Made by a program: the position numbers and the translations under genes. A stretch of 64,000 nucleotides of DNA from Gammaproteobacteria bacterium HGW-Gammaproteobacteria-15 (lineage in GTDB: Bacteria; Pseudomonadota; Gammaproteobacteria; Enterobacterales; Alteromonadaceae). Under the pieces are notes generated by a model. That model did no database searches. It had not been told where the DNA came from and saw only the letters and a program-made list of their open reading frames with translations. The DNA lies in contig PGZF01000004.1 in the NCBI GenBank assembly GCA_002840125.1, positions 372,001 to 436,000 of the forward strand. The letters are read 5' to 3'. This document shows, in pieces, positions 26,750 through 35,857 of the stretch. How positions within the stretch are numbered: the stretch's first letter is position 1; every line of letters begins with the position of its first letter.

Positions 26750-28336
26750 TTAATGGCGGAAGTGGCGCACACCGGTAAATACCATTGCCATGCCGTGCTC
26801 GTCTGCTGCGGCAATAACTTCAGCGTCGCGCATTGAGCCACCTGGCTGGATCACTGCAGTAATACCGGCTGCGGCAGCGGCGTCGATACCGTCGCGGAAT
26901 GGGAAGAAAGCGTCTGAGGCCATTACTGAGCCTTTTACTTCCAGCTTCTCATCGGCAGCTTTAATACCGGCGATTTTGGCGCTGTATACGCGGCTCATCT
27001 GGCCGGCGCCAACACCAATGGTCATGCTGTCTTTTACGTACACAATGGCGTTGGATTTAACAAACTTAGCTACCTTCCAGCAGAACAGTAAGTCTTTTAA
27101 CTCTTGTTCGGTCGGCTGGCGCTTGGTCACTACTTTTAAGTCTGCAGCAGTGATTTTGGCCTGATCGCGATCCTGCAACAACATACCGCCGTTTACTTGT
27201 TTAATATCCAGCGCGGTAGCGGCAGCGCTGAATTCACCACATACCAGCAGGCGCACGTTCGGCTTAGTGCCAACCACTGCTACGGCAGTGGCGGTAGCGG
27301 AAGGCGCAATAATTACCTCAACAAACTGACGGCTGACAATTTCTTTTGCCGTGGTTTCATCCAGCTCGCGGTTAAAGGCGATAATGCCGCCAAACGCTGA
27401 GGTTGGGTCAGTCTGGTAGGCACGGTTATACGCCTCCAGAATTGAATCACCAATGGCCACACCGCAGGGGTTAGCATGTTTAACAATTACGCAGGCCGGC
27501 TCAGCAAACTCTTTTACGCATTCCAGTGCGGCATCGGTATCGGCGATATTGTTGTATGACAATGCCTTACCCTGCAGCTGTGTGGCGGTAGACACTGACG
27601 CTTCAGTAGCGCCGCTCTGCACGTAAAACGCCGCGCTCTGGTGGCTATTTTCGCCGTAGCGTAAGTCTTGTTTTTTAACGAACTGGCTGTTGAAAGTACG
27701 CGGGAACTTAGTCGCCGGTTCGCTAGGTGTATCGTAGGCCGGTAACATGGCGCCAAAGTAATTGGCTATCATGCCATCGTACTGTGCGGTGTGTTCAAAG
27801 GCACTTATGGCCAGGCTAAAGCGGGTGGCGTGGGTAGTGGCGCCGCCGTTGGCCTGCATTTCTGCCAGCACTGTGTCGTAGTCTTTGGCATTAACAACAA
27901 TAGTCACATCTTTGTGGTTTTTCGCGGCCGCGCGCACCATAGTCGGGCCGCCGATGTCGATATTTTCAACCGCATCTTCCAGCGTACAGCCAGGTTTAGC
28001 CACGGTGCTGGCAAACGGATACAGGTTTACTACCACTAAGTCGATAGGGCCGATATTGTTATCTGCCATTACCGCTTCATCTACGCCGCGCCGGGCTAAA
28101 ATGCCACCGTGAATTTTCGGGTGCAGGGTTTTTACCCGGCCATCCATAATTTCCGGGTGGCCGGTATAGTCAGACACTTCTGTAACCTTAATGCCTTGTT
28201 CGGCCAGCAGTTTTGCGGTGCCGCCGGTAGAAAGAATGTCTACCTGTTGTGCGGCCAGCGCACGGGCGAATTCTACGATACCGGTTTTGTCAGACACACT
28301 TAGCAGTGCGCGGCGGATGGGTCTTAATGTCGTCAT
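26750..28336 (-). CDS. purH: Bifunctional AICAR transformylase / IMP cyclohydrolase PurH
   Basis: Catalyses the last two steps of IMP synthesis. The 528-residue protein begins with the IMP cyclohydrolase domain ([41 protein letters not shown]) and continues with the AICAR transformylase domain, with [17 protein letters not shown] and [14 protein letters not shown], where the lysine-histidine pair is catalytic. The ATG at 28336 ([16 protein letters not shown]) fits the family; a longer frame to 28384 has no support. No PurR-like operator was recognised upstream. purD is separate, 4.4 kb away, unlike the E. coli purHD operon. Confidence 0.97.
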   Translation of the reverse strand: MTTLRPIRRALLSVSDKTGIVEFARALAAQQVDILSTGGTAKLLAEQGIKVTEVSDYTGHPEIMDGRVKTLHPKIHGGILARRGVDEAVMADNNIGPIDLVVVNLYPFASTVAKPGCTLEDAVENIDIGGPTMVRAAAKNHKDVTIVVNAKDYDTVLAEMQANGGATTHATRFSLAISAFEHTAQYDGMIANYFGAMLPAYDTPSEPATKFPRTFNSQFVKKQDLRYGENSHQSAAFYVQSGATEASVSTATQLQGKALSYNNIADTDAALECVKEFAEPACVIVKHANPCGVAIGDSILEAYNRAYQTDPTSAFGGIIAFNRELDETTAKEIVSRQFVEVIIAPSATATAVAVVGTKPNVRLLVCGEFSAAATALDIKQVNGGMLLQDRDQAKITAADLKVVTKRQPTEQELKDLLFCWKVAKFVKSNAIVYVKDSMTIGVGAGQMSRVYSAKIAGIKAADEKLEVKGSVMASDAFFPFRDGIDAAAAAGITAVIQPGGSMRDAEVIAAADEHGMAMVFTGVRHFRH

Positions 28337-28384
28337 GCTTAGACTCTCTTGTAGCTTGCAGAAATCAGATTTTAACCTAACCAA

Positions 28385-28407
28385 TAAAAAAGCACCCGAA
28401 GGTGCTT
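28385..28407 (-). terminator. Terminator after fis
   Basis: On the minus strand AAGCACC, loop TTCG, GGTGCTT, followed by a T-run (28390 down to 28386). It lies 29 bases after the fis stop and before purH. Confidence 0.88.
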
Positions 28408-28436
28408 AGTGGCGGGGCGCTGGCCCCGCAGTGGCA

Positions 28437-28727
28437 TTAACTCATGCCGTACTGTTTTAGCTTCTTACGCAGCGTACCGCGGTTGATGCCCATCAGGTTG
28501 GCGGCGCGGGTTTGGTTACCGCGGGTATATTTCATCACTTCTTCCAGTAACGGACGCTCTAATTCAGATAATACCAGTTCATATAAATCGTTAACGTCCT
28601 GACCGTTTAATTGCTGCAGGTAGTTAGCTACGGCTTTTTGCGCGGCAGTGCTTAAAGCTTGTGGCTTTTCCTGCGTTTGTACGTGGGCGTTAGTAATAAA
28701 TGGCGAAGTAACGTTCGAATTAAACAT
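28437..28727 (-). CDS. fis: DNA-binding protein Fis
   Basis: Nucleoid-associated factor controlling rRNA, tRNA and recombination sites. The 96-residue protein has the flexible N-terminal arm, dimer helices ([20 protein letters not shown]) and the C-terminal helix-turn-helix ([20 protein letters not shown]), close to E. coli Fis (98 residues). It follows dusB by 17 bases, the conserved dusB-fis operon. Confidence 0.97.
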   Translation of the reverse strand: MFNSNVTSPFITNAHVQTQEKPQALSTAAQKAVANYLQQLNGQDVNDLYELVLSELERPLLEEVMKYTRGNQTRAANLMGINRGTLRKKLKQYGMS

Positions 28728-28744
28728 TGCTTTTCTCTTTTACG

Positions 28745-29719
28745 TTAGGTTGCTGCTAGTTGATGAAAATAGTTATTTAAGGCGTCAAGCTGCTGTTTAG
28801 CACACTCAAGGCCATTGAATTCACTACGAAAATCTCCGAGCGTGTCGTGCTCGGCTAAATACCAGCCCACATGCTTGCGGGCAATGCGGGAACCGGCAAG
28901 CTCACCATAAAGCTGGTGTAAACCCTGCACATGTTCCTGCATGATCTGACGTACTTCGGCTATGCCGGGGGGCGCCAGTTTGTCGCCAGTGGCCAGATAA
29001 TGCACCACTTCGCGGAAAATCCATGGTCGTCCCTGCGCTGCGCGGCCAATCATAATGGCGTCAGCACCGGTGTAATCCAGCACATAGCGTGCTTTTTCCG
29101 GCCCGGTGATGTCGCCATTAGCGATGACCGGGATCGACACACTTCGTTTAATGGCGCGGATGGTGTCATACTCCGCTTCACCTTTGTACATGCAGGCGCG
29201 TGTCCTGCCGTGTACTGCCAGCGCCTGTATGCCGTTATCTTCGGCAATACGGGCGATCTGAATACCGTTTCTGTGCTCTGGATCCCAGCCGGTGCGTATT
29301 TTTAACGTAACCGGTACCTTAACGGCATCGACTACAGCGCGGACAATTTGCTCGACTAACTCCGGATACTGTAATAACGCAGAGCCAGCCAGTTTCTTGT
29401 TCACTTTTTTCGCCGGGCAACCCATGTTGATGTCGATAATATCGGCACCGATGTCAACATTATATTGGGCGGCCTCAGCCATTTGCTGCGGATCGGCACC
29501 GGCAATCTGTACCGAGCGGATACCTGATTCCTGCCGGTGGCCCATGCGATTTTGTGATTTTTCGCTTTGCCATACCAGCGGGTTACTCGACAGCATTTCA
29601 GATACAGCTAATGCAGCACCAAAACGCCGGCAAAGCTCACGAAAAGTGTGATCAGTTACTCCGGCCATCGGAGCACAAATTACCTTGTTCGCTAACTGAT
29701 ATGGACCTATGCGCACCAC
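28745..29719 (-). CDS. dusB: tRNA-dihydrouridine synthase B
   Basis: FMN enzyme that reduces U17 of tRNA to dihydrouridine. It shows APMAGVTDHTFRELCR at the N-terminus, DINMGCPAKKVNKKLAGSAL with the catalytic cysteine, VHGRTRACMYKGEAEYD and VIANGDITGP. The start is uncertain: GTG at 29719 or 29716 gives VRIGPYQLANK, matching the E. coli N-terminus and length (about 324 versus 321), whereas a TTG at 29779 would add 20 residues. The gap upstream is AT-rich. Confidence 0.95.
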   Translation of the reverse strand: MVRIGPYQLANKVICAPMAGVTDHTFRELCRRFGAALAVSEMLSSNPLVWQSEKSQNRMGHRQESGIRSVQIAGADPQQMAEAAQYNVDIGADIIDINMGCPAKKVNKKLAGSALLQYPELVEQIVRAVVDAVKVPVTLKIRTGWDPEHRNGIQIARIAEDNGIQALAVHGRTRACMYKGEAEYDTIRAIKRSVSIPVIANGDITGPEKARYVLDYTGADAIMIGRAAQGRPWIFREVVHYLATGDKLAPPGIAEVRQIMQEHVQGLHQLYGELAGSRIARKHVGWYLAEHDTLGDFRSEFNGLECAKQQLDALNNYFHQLAAT

Positions 29720-29931
29720 TGAATCCAAGGCTCTACCCGTAAGGGGCGCTAAGTTTACGGATTTTTGCTGCCAAAGCAAAGGCTATTATTTAAACAAAAG
29801 TGTAAATTTACTGGCCTTTGCGGTCTTGACATTCGCTAAACGGCTGAAAACTGGTGTTTTGTATAGCAGAATTAACGGTGGCATGCGGGGTAGCGAAAAT
29901 GAAAATTGTAGTGCTGTTGGTTTTATCACCA

Positions 29932-29964
29932 GGCCAAACCGAAACGGTTTGGCCCTTTTCTTTG
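29932..29964 (+). terminator. Terminator-like hairpin oriented to the plus strand
   Basis: GGCCAAACCG (29932-29941) and CGGTTTGGCC (29945-29954) form a perfect 10-bp stem with loop AAA, followed by CTTTTCTTTG on the plus strand. It sits 15 bases after the phosphoribulokinase gene, which reads the other way. On the minus strand no T-run follows. It may still stop that gene, or end an unseen plus-strand transcript. Confidence 0.65.
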
Positions 29965-29969
29965 TCTGG

Positions 29970-30866
29970 TCAGGTACCCAGCCAGTCTACCTGGCCGCGC
30001 GCCTGGCGCCGCTTAATCATCAGCTCTTCAATCAGCGGTGTTAAAATCAGCTCCATCGCCAGGCCCATTTTGCCGCCCGGTACCACCAGCGTATTGACAC
30101 GTGACATAAAAGAGCCGTTGATCATTTGCAGGTAGTAGGGGAAATCAACATGTTTAATGCCGCGAAAGCGGATCACGACAAAGCTTTCATCCAGTGACGG
30201 TATATCTTTGGCGCTGAACGGGTTAGAGGTATCTACGGTAGGCACACGCTGAAAGTTAATGTGGGTGCGCGAAAATTGCGGCGTAATATGGTTAATGTAG
30301 TCGTCCATACTGCGCACTATGCTGGCCTGCACTGCCTCACGGCTGTGGCCGCGTTCAGAGGTGTCACGGATAATTTTCTGGATCCACTCTAAGTTAACTA
30401 TCGGCACCATGCCGATCAGCAAATCAACGTGCTGGGCGACATTATGTTGTTCGGTCACGGCGCCACCGTGCAGGCCTTCGTAAAATAGTAAATCGGTATT
30501 GGCGCGTAAATCCTGCCATGGGGTGAAAGTACCGGGTAACTGGTTGTATGGCACAGCCTCATCAAAAGTATGCAGGTAATGGCGTATTTTGCCGCAGCCG
30601 GTTTCGCCATAGCTGACAAAGAAGTTCTCCAGCGCGCCAAAATCATTGGCTTCAGGGCCAAAGTAGCTAATGTACTTGCCAGCTTCTTTGGCTTTACGGA
30701 TCTCTACTTCCATTTCCGGCCGGCTGAAACGATGAAAACTGTCACCCTCAACAAAGGCTGCATCTATATCCAGCGTGCGGAAAATATGCTGAAAGGCGGT
30801 AGAGGTAGTGCTGGTGCCGGCGCCGGAGGAACCGGTAATAGCAATAATAGGGTTTTTGTGTGACAT
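29970..30866 (-). CDS. Phosphoribulokinase (PrkB-like)
   Basis: Class I phosphoribulokinase, converting ribulose 5-phosphate and ATP to ribulose 1,5-bisphosphate. The 298-residue protein has a P-loop ITGSSGAGTSTT, FVEGDSFHRFSR, FGPEANDFGALENFF, LLFYEGLHGG (acidic catalytic segment) and IPSLDESFVVIRFRG. It resembles the E. coli PrkB protein more than a Calvin-cycle kinase. No RuBisCO or other Calvin gene is nearby, so carbon fixation is not implied and its physiological substrate is unsettled. The ATG at 30866 opens directly on MSHKNPIIAITG. Confidence 0.88.
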   Translation of the reverse strand: MSHKNPIIAITGSSGAGTSTTSTAFQHIFRTLDIDAAFVEGDSFHRFSRPEMEVEIRKAKEAGKYISYFGPEANDFGALENFFVSYGETGCGKIRHYLHTFDEAVPYNQLPGTFTPWQDLRANTDLLFYEGLHGGAVTEQHNVAQHVDLLIGMVPIVNLEWIQKIIRDTSERGHSREAVQASIVRSMDDYINHITPQFSRTHINFQRVPTVDTSNPFSAKDIPSLDESFVVIRFRGIKHVDFPYYLQMINGSFMSRVNTLVVPGGKMGLAMELILTPLIEELMIKRRQARGQVDWLGT

Positions 30867-30954
30867 AGGCGCGGCCCGCTAAGTTAACTGAACCTCACCT
30901 TAAAGCATCCCGTTAAGCCGGTGCAACTGTTTATTACTCTGTTAAACACAGCAT

Positions 30955-30986
30955 TGCCGCTAAGTTATTGAAATAGCTTAGCGGCA
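30955..30986 (-). terminator. Stem-loop after the nuclease gene
   Basis: TGCCGCTAAG (30955-30964) pairs with CTTAGCGGCA (30977-30986) with a 12-base loop, 8 bases after the nuclease stop on the minus strand. No T-run follows, so efficiency is uncertain. Confidence 0.5.
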
Positions 30987-30993
30987 GCTGGTA

Positions 30994-32763
30994 TCAGAAC
31001 TGAAAGGTGGCGATGAGAGGATCATGATCAGATGAGCGGTATGGCGTGGGGGCGTAAAGCAACTGTTGCAGATTGTCGCTTTTAAATTCCACGTTGTAAT
31101 CCAGCAATACCGGCTCATCGGCGTTAATAGCCCAGTGCTGCATAGCGGCCAGTTTTTTCGCCAGCGCCGGGCTGGCCAGCGCATGATCCAGTGAACCGGT
31201 ACGGCCACGATAGACATACGAATACTGCAGGTCTGTTTCGGCTTGCAGGTATTTCCAGCCTTGTTGTTCCAGCATCCGCACCGGATCTTCCAGACGGTAC
31301 GCATTTAAATCGCCGAGAATAATCTGTTTATCGGTTTTTACGCCGGTAGGTTGGCTGGCAAGCCAGTCACTTAGTGCTTTAGCTGATACAGTGCGCAGGG
31401 CGTTCCAGCATGCCTGGCCATCATGCTGATCGGCATCTTTCGACGCGGCGTCTTTCGGGCAGCTGCCTTTAGACTTAAAGTGGTTGATGCTGACAGTAAC
31501 CAGCTCATTTGACTGCAGATGACGGAAGCTTTGCGCCAGAGGAGGCCTGCTGCCCCAGTCAAAGGGTTTACTCAGCAACATAGCGGCATTACCTTCCACG
31601 CTAACGCTTGACGGCCGGTACAGTAAAGCAACTTTAATGGCATCAGAGCCGGGTTGCTGTTTAGTGATAATAAAGCGGTAAGGTTTGCCGGCCACTTTAT
31701 TCAGTGCGGTAGTCAGGCTGGCCAAAGCGCCTTTTTGGCTGTAGCCGTTGTTCTCTACTTCCAGCAGGCCAATGACATCGGCATCCAGCGCTGCCAGCGC
31801 TACTATCAATTTCGCCTGCTGCCGTTCCAGTTCTGCAGCTGTGTCGGCACCGCGGCGGGTAGGGAAAGGTTGTGGCTGGCCTTCGCCATTAAAGTAGTTC
31901 AGCACATTAAAACTGGCGATACGCAGCGCTTTGGCAGGCTTTTGCTGCGGTTTTGCCGGGCGGGGATTGTGCACGCTGAACTGAGGCATTTTGGTTGGCA
32001 GCAGCCGGTAGCCACGTTCGTCTTGCAGCAATACGCCCTCAACACCACTTAGGCTATCGCCGATACGTAAAGTGTTGTCTGCGGTTAAGCCGCCAGCCGG
32101 AAACAATACCGGGTCCGGGTTTTGCTGGTACAGGCCATCGTCCAGTACCAGCATATGCCGCTCTTGTTGTACTGTAGCCAGTGCAGTGGCGTCTTTGCCT
32201 GGCAGCATTATTTCAGTTGCTGTCATCAGGCGTTTATCAGCCAGTGTTATTTCACCATAGCGGCCCAGACTGTAAGTATCATTAACGGTAAGGGGCTGCT
32301 CAAAACGTAACCAGGCACCTTCCAGTTGCTCCCAGTTTTGCCCGGCCGGTAATGGCAGCTTCAGTGTAAACGGCTGTATGTTTGAAGAATGGCCGCAAAC
32401 ACTGATCCTGCTGACGTCGGTCAGGCTGGTAAGCTGGTTAATTTCGGCAACAGTGCCGCTTATTTGTAGTAACTGACCCGGCTGATAAGTAGTGGCTGCC
32501 TCAGCATGCGCAATAAACAGGCTTGATGACGCTGCACTGTTACCCGGTTCAGTAGCCCGTAGCACTATACCGGCCGCTTTGCTGTCAGGATATACTACGG
32601 CGGTGACGACTCCCCGTGTAGTGAGCTGTTGACCTGCCAGCGGGCTACTGTCACCGGTACCCTGAATATCTTGTATAACGGTATAGTCAGCAGTGCATTC
32701 AGCTACCGCCGCTGCGCTTAGCAGGGCGGTGCTTAATAGTAAAAATGTACTTACTTTCTTCAC
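30994..32763 (-). CDS. Secreted ExeM/Xds-type extracellular nuclease
   Basis: A 589-residue protein with a signal peptide (MKKVSTFLLLSTALLSAAAVA). The N-terminal half is an OB-fold-like region (ADYTVIQDIQGTGDSSPLAG, TTRGVVTAVV). The C-terminal half is an endonuclease/exonuclease/phosphatase domain: LRIASFNVLNYFNG, DVIGLLEVENNGY with the metal-binding glutamate, ILGDLNAYRLEDP and YRSSDHDPLIATF with the catalytic histidine. Relatives degrade extracellular DNA for nutrient use and biofilm remodelling. Unlike some ExeM proteins it has no C-terminal membrane anchor or sorting tail. GTG start overlapping the purD stop by one base (TAGTG). Confidence 0.88.
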   Translation of the reverse strand: MKKVSTFLLLSTALLSAAAVAECTADYTVIQDIQGTGDSSPLAGQQLTTRGVVTAVVYPDSKAAGIVLRATEPGNSAASSSLFIAHAEAATTYQPGQLLQISGTVAEINQLTSLTDVSRISVCGHSSNIQPFTLKLPLPAGQNWEQLEGAWLRFEQPLTVNDTYSLGRYGEITLADKRLMTATEIMLPGKDATALATVQQERHMLVLDDGLYQQNPDPVLFPAGGLTADNTLRIGDSLSGVEGVLLQDERGYRLLPTKMPQFSVHNPRPAKPQQKPAKALRIASFNVLNYFNGEGQPQPFPTRRGADTAAELERQQAKLIVALAALDADVIGLLEVENNGYSQKGALASLTTALNKVAGKPYRFIITKQQPGSDAIKVALLYRPSSVSVEGNAAMLLSKPFDWGSRPPLAQSFRHLQSNELVTVSINHFKSKGSCPKDAASKDADQHDGQACWNALRTVSAKALSDWLASQPTGVKTDKQIILGDLNAYRLEDPVRMLEQQGWKYLQAETDLQYSYVYRGRTGSLDHALASPALAKKLAAMQHWAINADEPVLLDYNVEFKSDNLQQLLYAPTPYRSSDHDPLIATFQF

Positions 32764-34049
32764 TACTTTTGCTCGCGGGCGATGGCACGGTAACCTATAT
32801 CGGTGCGGCAGAACATGCCGTCCCAGCTGATTTTATCTGCCAGCTGATATGCCGCCTGTTGCGCTGCAGTCACATTGGCGCCCAGGGCTGTGGCACACAG
32901 TACGCGGCCGCCATTGGTTACTACGTTAGTGTCTTTTAACTCAGTACCGGCATGAAACACCTTGGCGGTGCTGCTGTCTGCGCCATCTAAACCACTAATA
33001 ACTTTACCTTTGGCATAAGTATCAGGGTAGCCACCTGCGGCCAGTACTACGCCTACTGCGGCCTGCTGGCTAAACTGGATCTGTTTACCGGCCAGAGCAG
33101 TTTGGGTAGCAGCTAAACACAGCTCTACTAAGTCAGATTCCAGCCGCAGCATAATCGGCTGGGTTTCCGGGTCGCCAAAGCGGCAGTTAAATTCCAGCAC
33201 TTTGGCGCTGCCGTCCTCAGCTATCATCAAACCGGCATATAAAAAGCCGGTAAATACGGTGCCTTCTGCAGCCATACCGTTTACGGTGGGGTAAATAACA
33301 TTTTGCATTACCCAGTCGTGTACCGCTGGTGTTACCACCGGTGCTGGCGAATAGGCGCCCATGCCGCCGGTATTCGGGCCTTTGTCGGCGTTATCACGCG
33401 CTTTATGATCCTGTGATGAGGCAAACGGCAGGGCCGTAGTGCCATCAACCATCACAATAAACGAGGCTTCTTCGCCGGTTAAAAACTCTTCTACCACCAC
33501 ACGGCTGCCGGCATCGCCAAATTTGTTGCCGGATAACATATCGTCAATTGCTGCTGCGGCTTCGTCTTGCGTTTGTGCAATGATCACGCCTTTACCGGCC
33601 GCTAAACCATCGGCTTTAATTACTACCGGCGTACCCAGCTTTTGCGCAAAGGCTTTAGCCGGGGCTGTTTCGGTAAAGTTTTGGTAAGCCGCAGTGGGAA
33701 TGTTGTGACGGGCTAAAAAGTCTTTGGCAAAGGCTTTGGAGCTTTCCAACTGCGCAGCCGCCTTGGTTGGGCCAAAAATAGCTAACCCGGCAGCGCGAAA
33801 GGCGTCAACTACGCCTTTGGCCAGCGGTGCTTCCGGGCCGACAATGGTCAGCTCAATGTTTTCTTGTTGCGCAAATGCCAGCAGGGCTGGCACATCATCT
33901 GCTGCAATCGCAATGTTGGTCAGGTTGCTTTCGCGGGCAGTGCCGGCGTTACCCGGCGCAACAAATACCTTGCTGGCTAAAGGTGACTGCGCTGCTTTCC
34001 AGGCCAGTGCATGCTCGCGGCCACCGCCGCCAATTACCAATACTTTCAT
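32763..34049 (-). CDS. purD: Phosphoribosylamine-glycine ligase PurD
   Basis: Joins phosphoribosylamine and glycine with ATP, the second step of purine synthesis. The 428-residue protein has the ATP-grasp layout: MKVLVIGGGGREHALAWK, VIKADGLAAGKGVIIA, VVEEFLTGEEASFIVMVDG, KGPNTGGMGAYSPAP and EFNCRFGDPETQPIMLRL. It reads through to the nuclease gene with a one-base overlap, an odd pairing since purD more often neighbours purH. Confidence 0.97.
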   Translation of the reverse strand: MKVLVIGGGGREHALAWKAAQSPLASKVFVAPGNAGTARESNLTNIAIAADDVPALLAFAQQENIELTIVGPEAPLAKGVVDAFRAAGLAIFGPTKAAAQLESSKAFAKDFLARHNIPTAAYQNFTETAPAKAFAQKLGTPVVIKADGLAAGKGVIIAQTQDEAAAAIDDMLSGNKFGDAGSRVVVEEFLTGEEASFIVMVDGTTALPFASSQDHKARDNADKGPNTGGMGAYSPAPVVTPAVHDWVMQNVIYPTVNGMAAEGTVFTGFLYAGLMIAEDGSAKVLEFNCRFGDPETQPIMLRLESDLVELCLAATQTALAGKQIQFSQQAAVGVVLAAGGYPDTYAKGKVISGLDGADSSTAKVFHAGTELKDTNVVTNGGRVLCATALGANVTAAQQAAYQLADKISWDGMFCRTDIGYRAIAREQK

Positions 34050-34106
34050 TTAGCTTTCCGTTAGTTATTCAAAAAAAGTGTGCAATAAAGGTTATTCAAT
34101 ACCCGC

Positions 34107-34943
34107 TTATTTAGTGACAGGTTTGCGAAACTTCAGTGTCATGCGGTCACTTTCGCCGATGGTCAGATATTTTTCTTTATCCTGCTCTTCTAAGCGCAGT
34201 ACTGGCGGTAAGGTCCAGACGCCGCCCGGATAATCTGCGGTATCTTTCGGGTTAGCGTTTATTTCGCTGCTGCTGTCAAAAACAAAGCCGGCTTTTTCTG
34301 CCAGCTTGATGGCTAACTGCTGTGGAAAATAGCCTGTTTTCATCCACTCGCCGGTCATTTTATCTGCCGGTAAACGGTGTTCTACTACGCCCAGCACGCC
34401 ACCAGGCTTTAATGCTTTATAGAAGTCTTTAAAAATGGCGACCATGCCGTCATCTCCGCCATTGCTATACCAGTTATGCAGATTACGGAAGGTTAATACC
34501 ACATCAGCACTGCCAGCAGGGGCAATAGCCGCGCTGTTGTCCGGGGCAAAGTCGGTTAATTGCACGCGGTTGTATATTGGGTTAGCGGCCAGTTTTTCGA
34601 CAAAGGCAGCGCGGTTGCGTTTGTAATAATCGGAGGTACTGTCGGCAGGAAAATGCGCTGCATAGTAAGTACCGTGCGCGGCCAGTAACGGCGCCAGAAT
34701 TTCAGTATACCAGCCACCACCCGGGGATATTTCTACTACTGTGCTGTCAGGTTTAACCTCAAAAAACGCTAAGGTAGCCACCGGATTACGGTATTTGTCG
34801 CGGGCGACATTTGCCGGGCTGCGGCTTTGATGATCTACTGCTAGTTGCAAGGCTTCAGTGTGATCAGCTGTTCGGGCATCGGCAGTAGCCAGCGGGCTTA
34901 ACAGAACAGCGGACAGCGCAAGAGCAAGTTTTATTGTTTTCAT
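34107..34943 (-). CDS. Exported class I SAM-dependent methyltransferase-like protein (COG4798-like)
   Basis: A 278-residue protein beginning with a clear signal peptide (MKTIKLALALSAVLLSPLATADA). The mature part is a Rossmann-type methyltransferase fold: VVEISPGGGWYTEILAP (SAM-binding motif I), SADVVLTFRNLHNWYS (motif II region) and ALKPGGVLGVVEHRLP (motif III region). It resembles a predicted methyltransferase group that is usually exported. SAM is not known to be abundant in the periplasm, so its substrate or even activity is open. It diverges from trmJ. Confidence 0.75.
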   Translation of the reverse strand: MKTIKLALALSAVLLSPLATADARTADHTEALQLAVDHQSRSPANVARDKYRNPVATLAFFEVKPDSTVVEISPGGGWYTEILAPLLAAHGTYYAAHFPADSTSDYYKRNRAAFVEKLAANPIYNRVQLTDFAPDNSAAIAPAGSADVVLTFRNLHNWYSNGGDDGMVAIFKDFYKALKPGGVLGVVEHRLPADKMTGEWMKTGYFPQQLAIKLAEKAGFVFDSSSEINANPKDTADYPGGVWTLPPVLRLEEQDKEKYLTIGESDRMTLKFRKPVTK

Positions 34944-35058
34944 CTTCGTGGTTCCCTGTTGTAAAAGTGGCGCTAGTGTAGCAAAACAATGAGCAAAAAG
35001 CAGGTTGCGCTAACGCATTAATCTGTATTATTCAGATGGCCAGACTGCTATTTTCTCG

Positions 35059-35087
35059 TCAACAAATGCGCAAGGCTATGCTAGAAT
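35059..35087 (+). promoter_or_regulatory. Candidate trmJ promoter
   Basis: TCAACA (35059-35064) and TAGAAT (35082-35087) are spaced by 17 bases and lie 26 bases before the trmJ start, each with a 4-5 of 6 match to sigma-70 boxes. Confidence 0.45.
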
Positions 35088-35113
35088 GCCAGCCCTTTTA
35101 CGCGGGAAGCCTT

Positions 35114-35854
35114 ATGTTAAACCAGATCCGTATCATTCTTGTGGGCACAACCCATACCGGCAATATTGGTTCGGTAGCCCGCGCTATGAAAACCATGGGC
35201 TTGTCAGCGCTGTATTTAGTGGCGCCCAAAGAGCTGCCCGACGGCCAGGCCTATGCGCTATCTGCCGGTGCCAGCGATATTTTAGCCAATGCTAAGGTAT
35301 TCGATACGCTTGAACAGGCGATAAGTGATTGCAGTTTAGTGGTAGGCAGCAGCGCGCGTTCACGCACCTTAAGCTGGCCAATGCTGGAACCGCGTGAATG
35401 TGGTGTTAAAGCGGTGCACGAAGCTGCAACCCATCCTGTAGCGCTGGTGTTTGGCCGTGAAAGCAGTGGCTTAACCAATGAAGAGCTACAACTGTGTAAC
35501 TACCACGTTTGTATTCCGGCTAACCCGGAATACAGCTCGCTGAATCTGGCGATGGCAGTGCAAATTGTCACTTATGAAGTGCGCATGGCCTGGTTACAAC
35601 AAGCCTTACAGCAGCAAACTGCTGACGATGTGGCCTATCCGAGCAGTGAGCAAATGAACAGCTTTTATCAGCATCTGGAACAAACGCTGAACGACACCGG
35701 CTTTATTATCCGGCAGCATCCGGGTGTGGTTATGACCAAACTGAAACGTTTATTTACCCGGGCCCGGCCGGAAGAGGCTGAATACAATATACTGCGCGGC
35801 ATTTTAACCTCAGTGCAGCGTTATGGCCGCAAGGCTCAGGGTGACAAGGAGTAG
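35114..35854 (+). CDS. trmJ: tRNA (cytidine/uridine-2'-O-)-methyltransferase TrmJ
   Basis: SPOUT methyltransferase that 2'-O-methylates position 32 of tRNAs. The 246-residue protein, the E. coli length, shows [38 protein letters not shown] and [17 protein letters not shown], the knot region that binds SAM. The ATG at 35114 fits the family N-terminus; upstream in-frame codons would add residues without homology. It ends 3 bases before cysE. Confidence 0.95.
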   Translation: MLNQIRIILVGTTHTGNIGSVARAMKTMGLSALYLVAPKELPDGQAYALSAGASDILANAKVFDTLEQAISDCSLVVGSSARSRTLSWPMLEPRECGVKAVHEAATHPVALVFGRESSGLTNEELQLCNYHVCIPANPEYSSLNLAMAVQIVTYEVRMAWLQQALQQQTADDVAYPSSEQMNSFYQHLEQTLNDTGFIIRQHPGVVMTKLKRLFTRARPEEAEYNILRGILTSVQRYGRKAQGDKE

Positions 35855-35857
35855 CGC

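Noticed and set aside
29854-30135. 93-codon plus-strand frame beginning near MKIVVLLVLSPGQTE
   Set aside because: It runs through the terminator hairpin and into the phosphoribulokinase gene on the other strand; the protein-like start is short and no homology is recognised.
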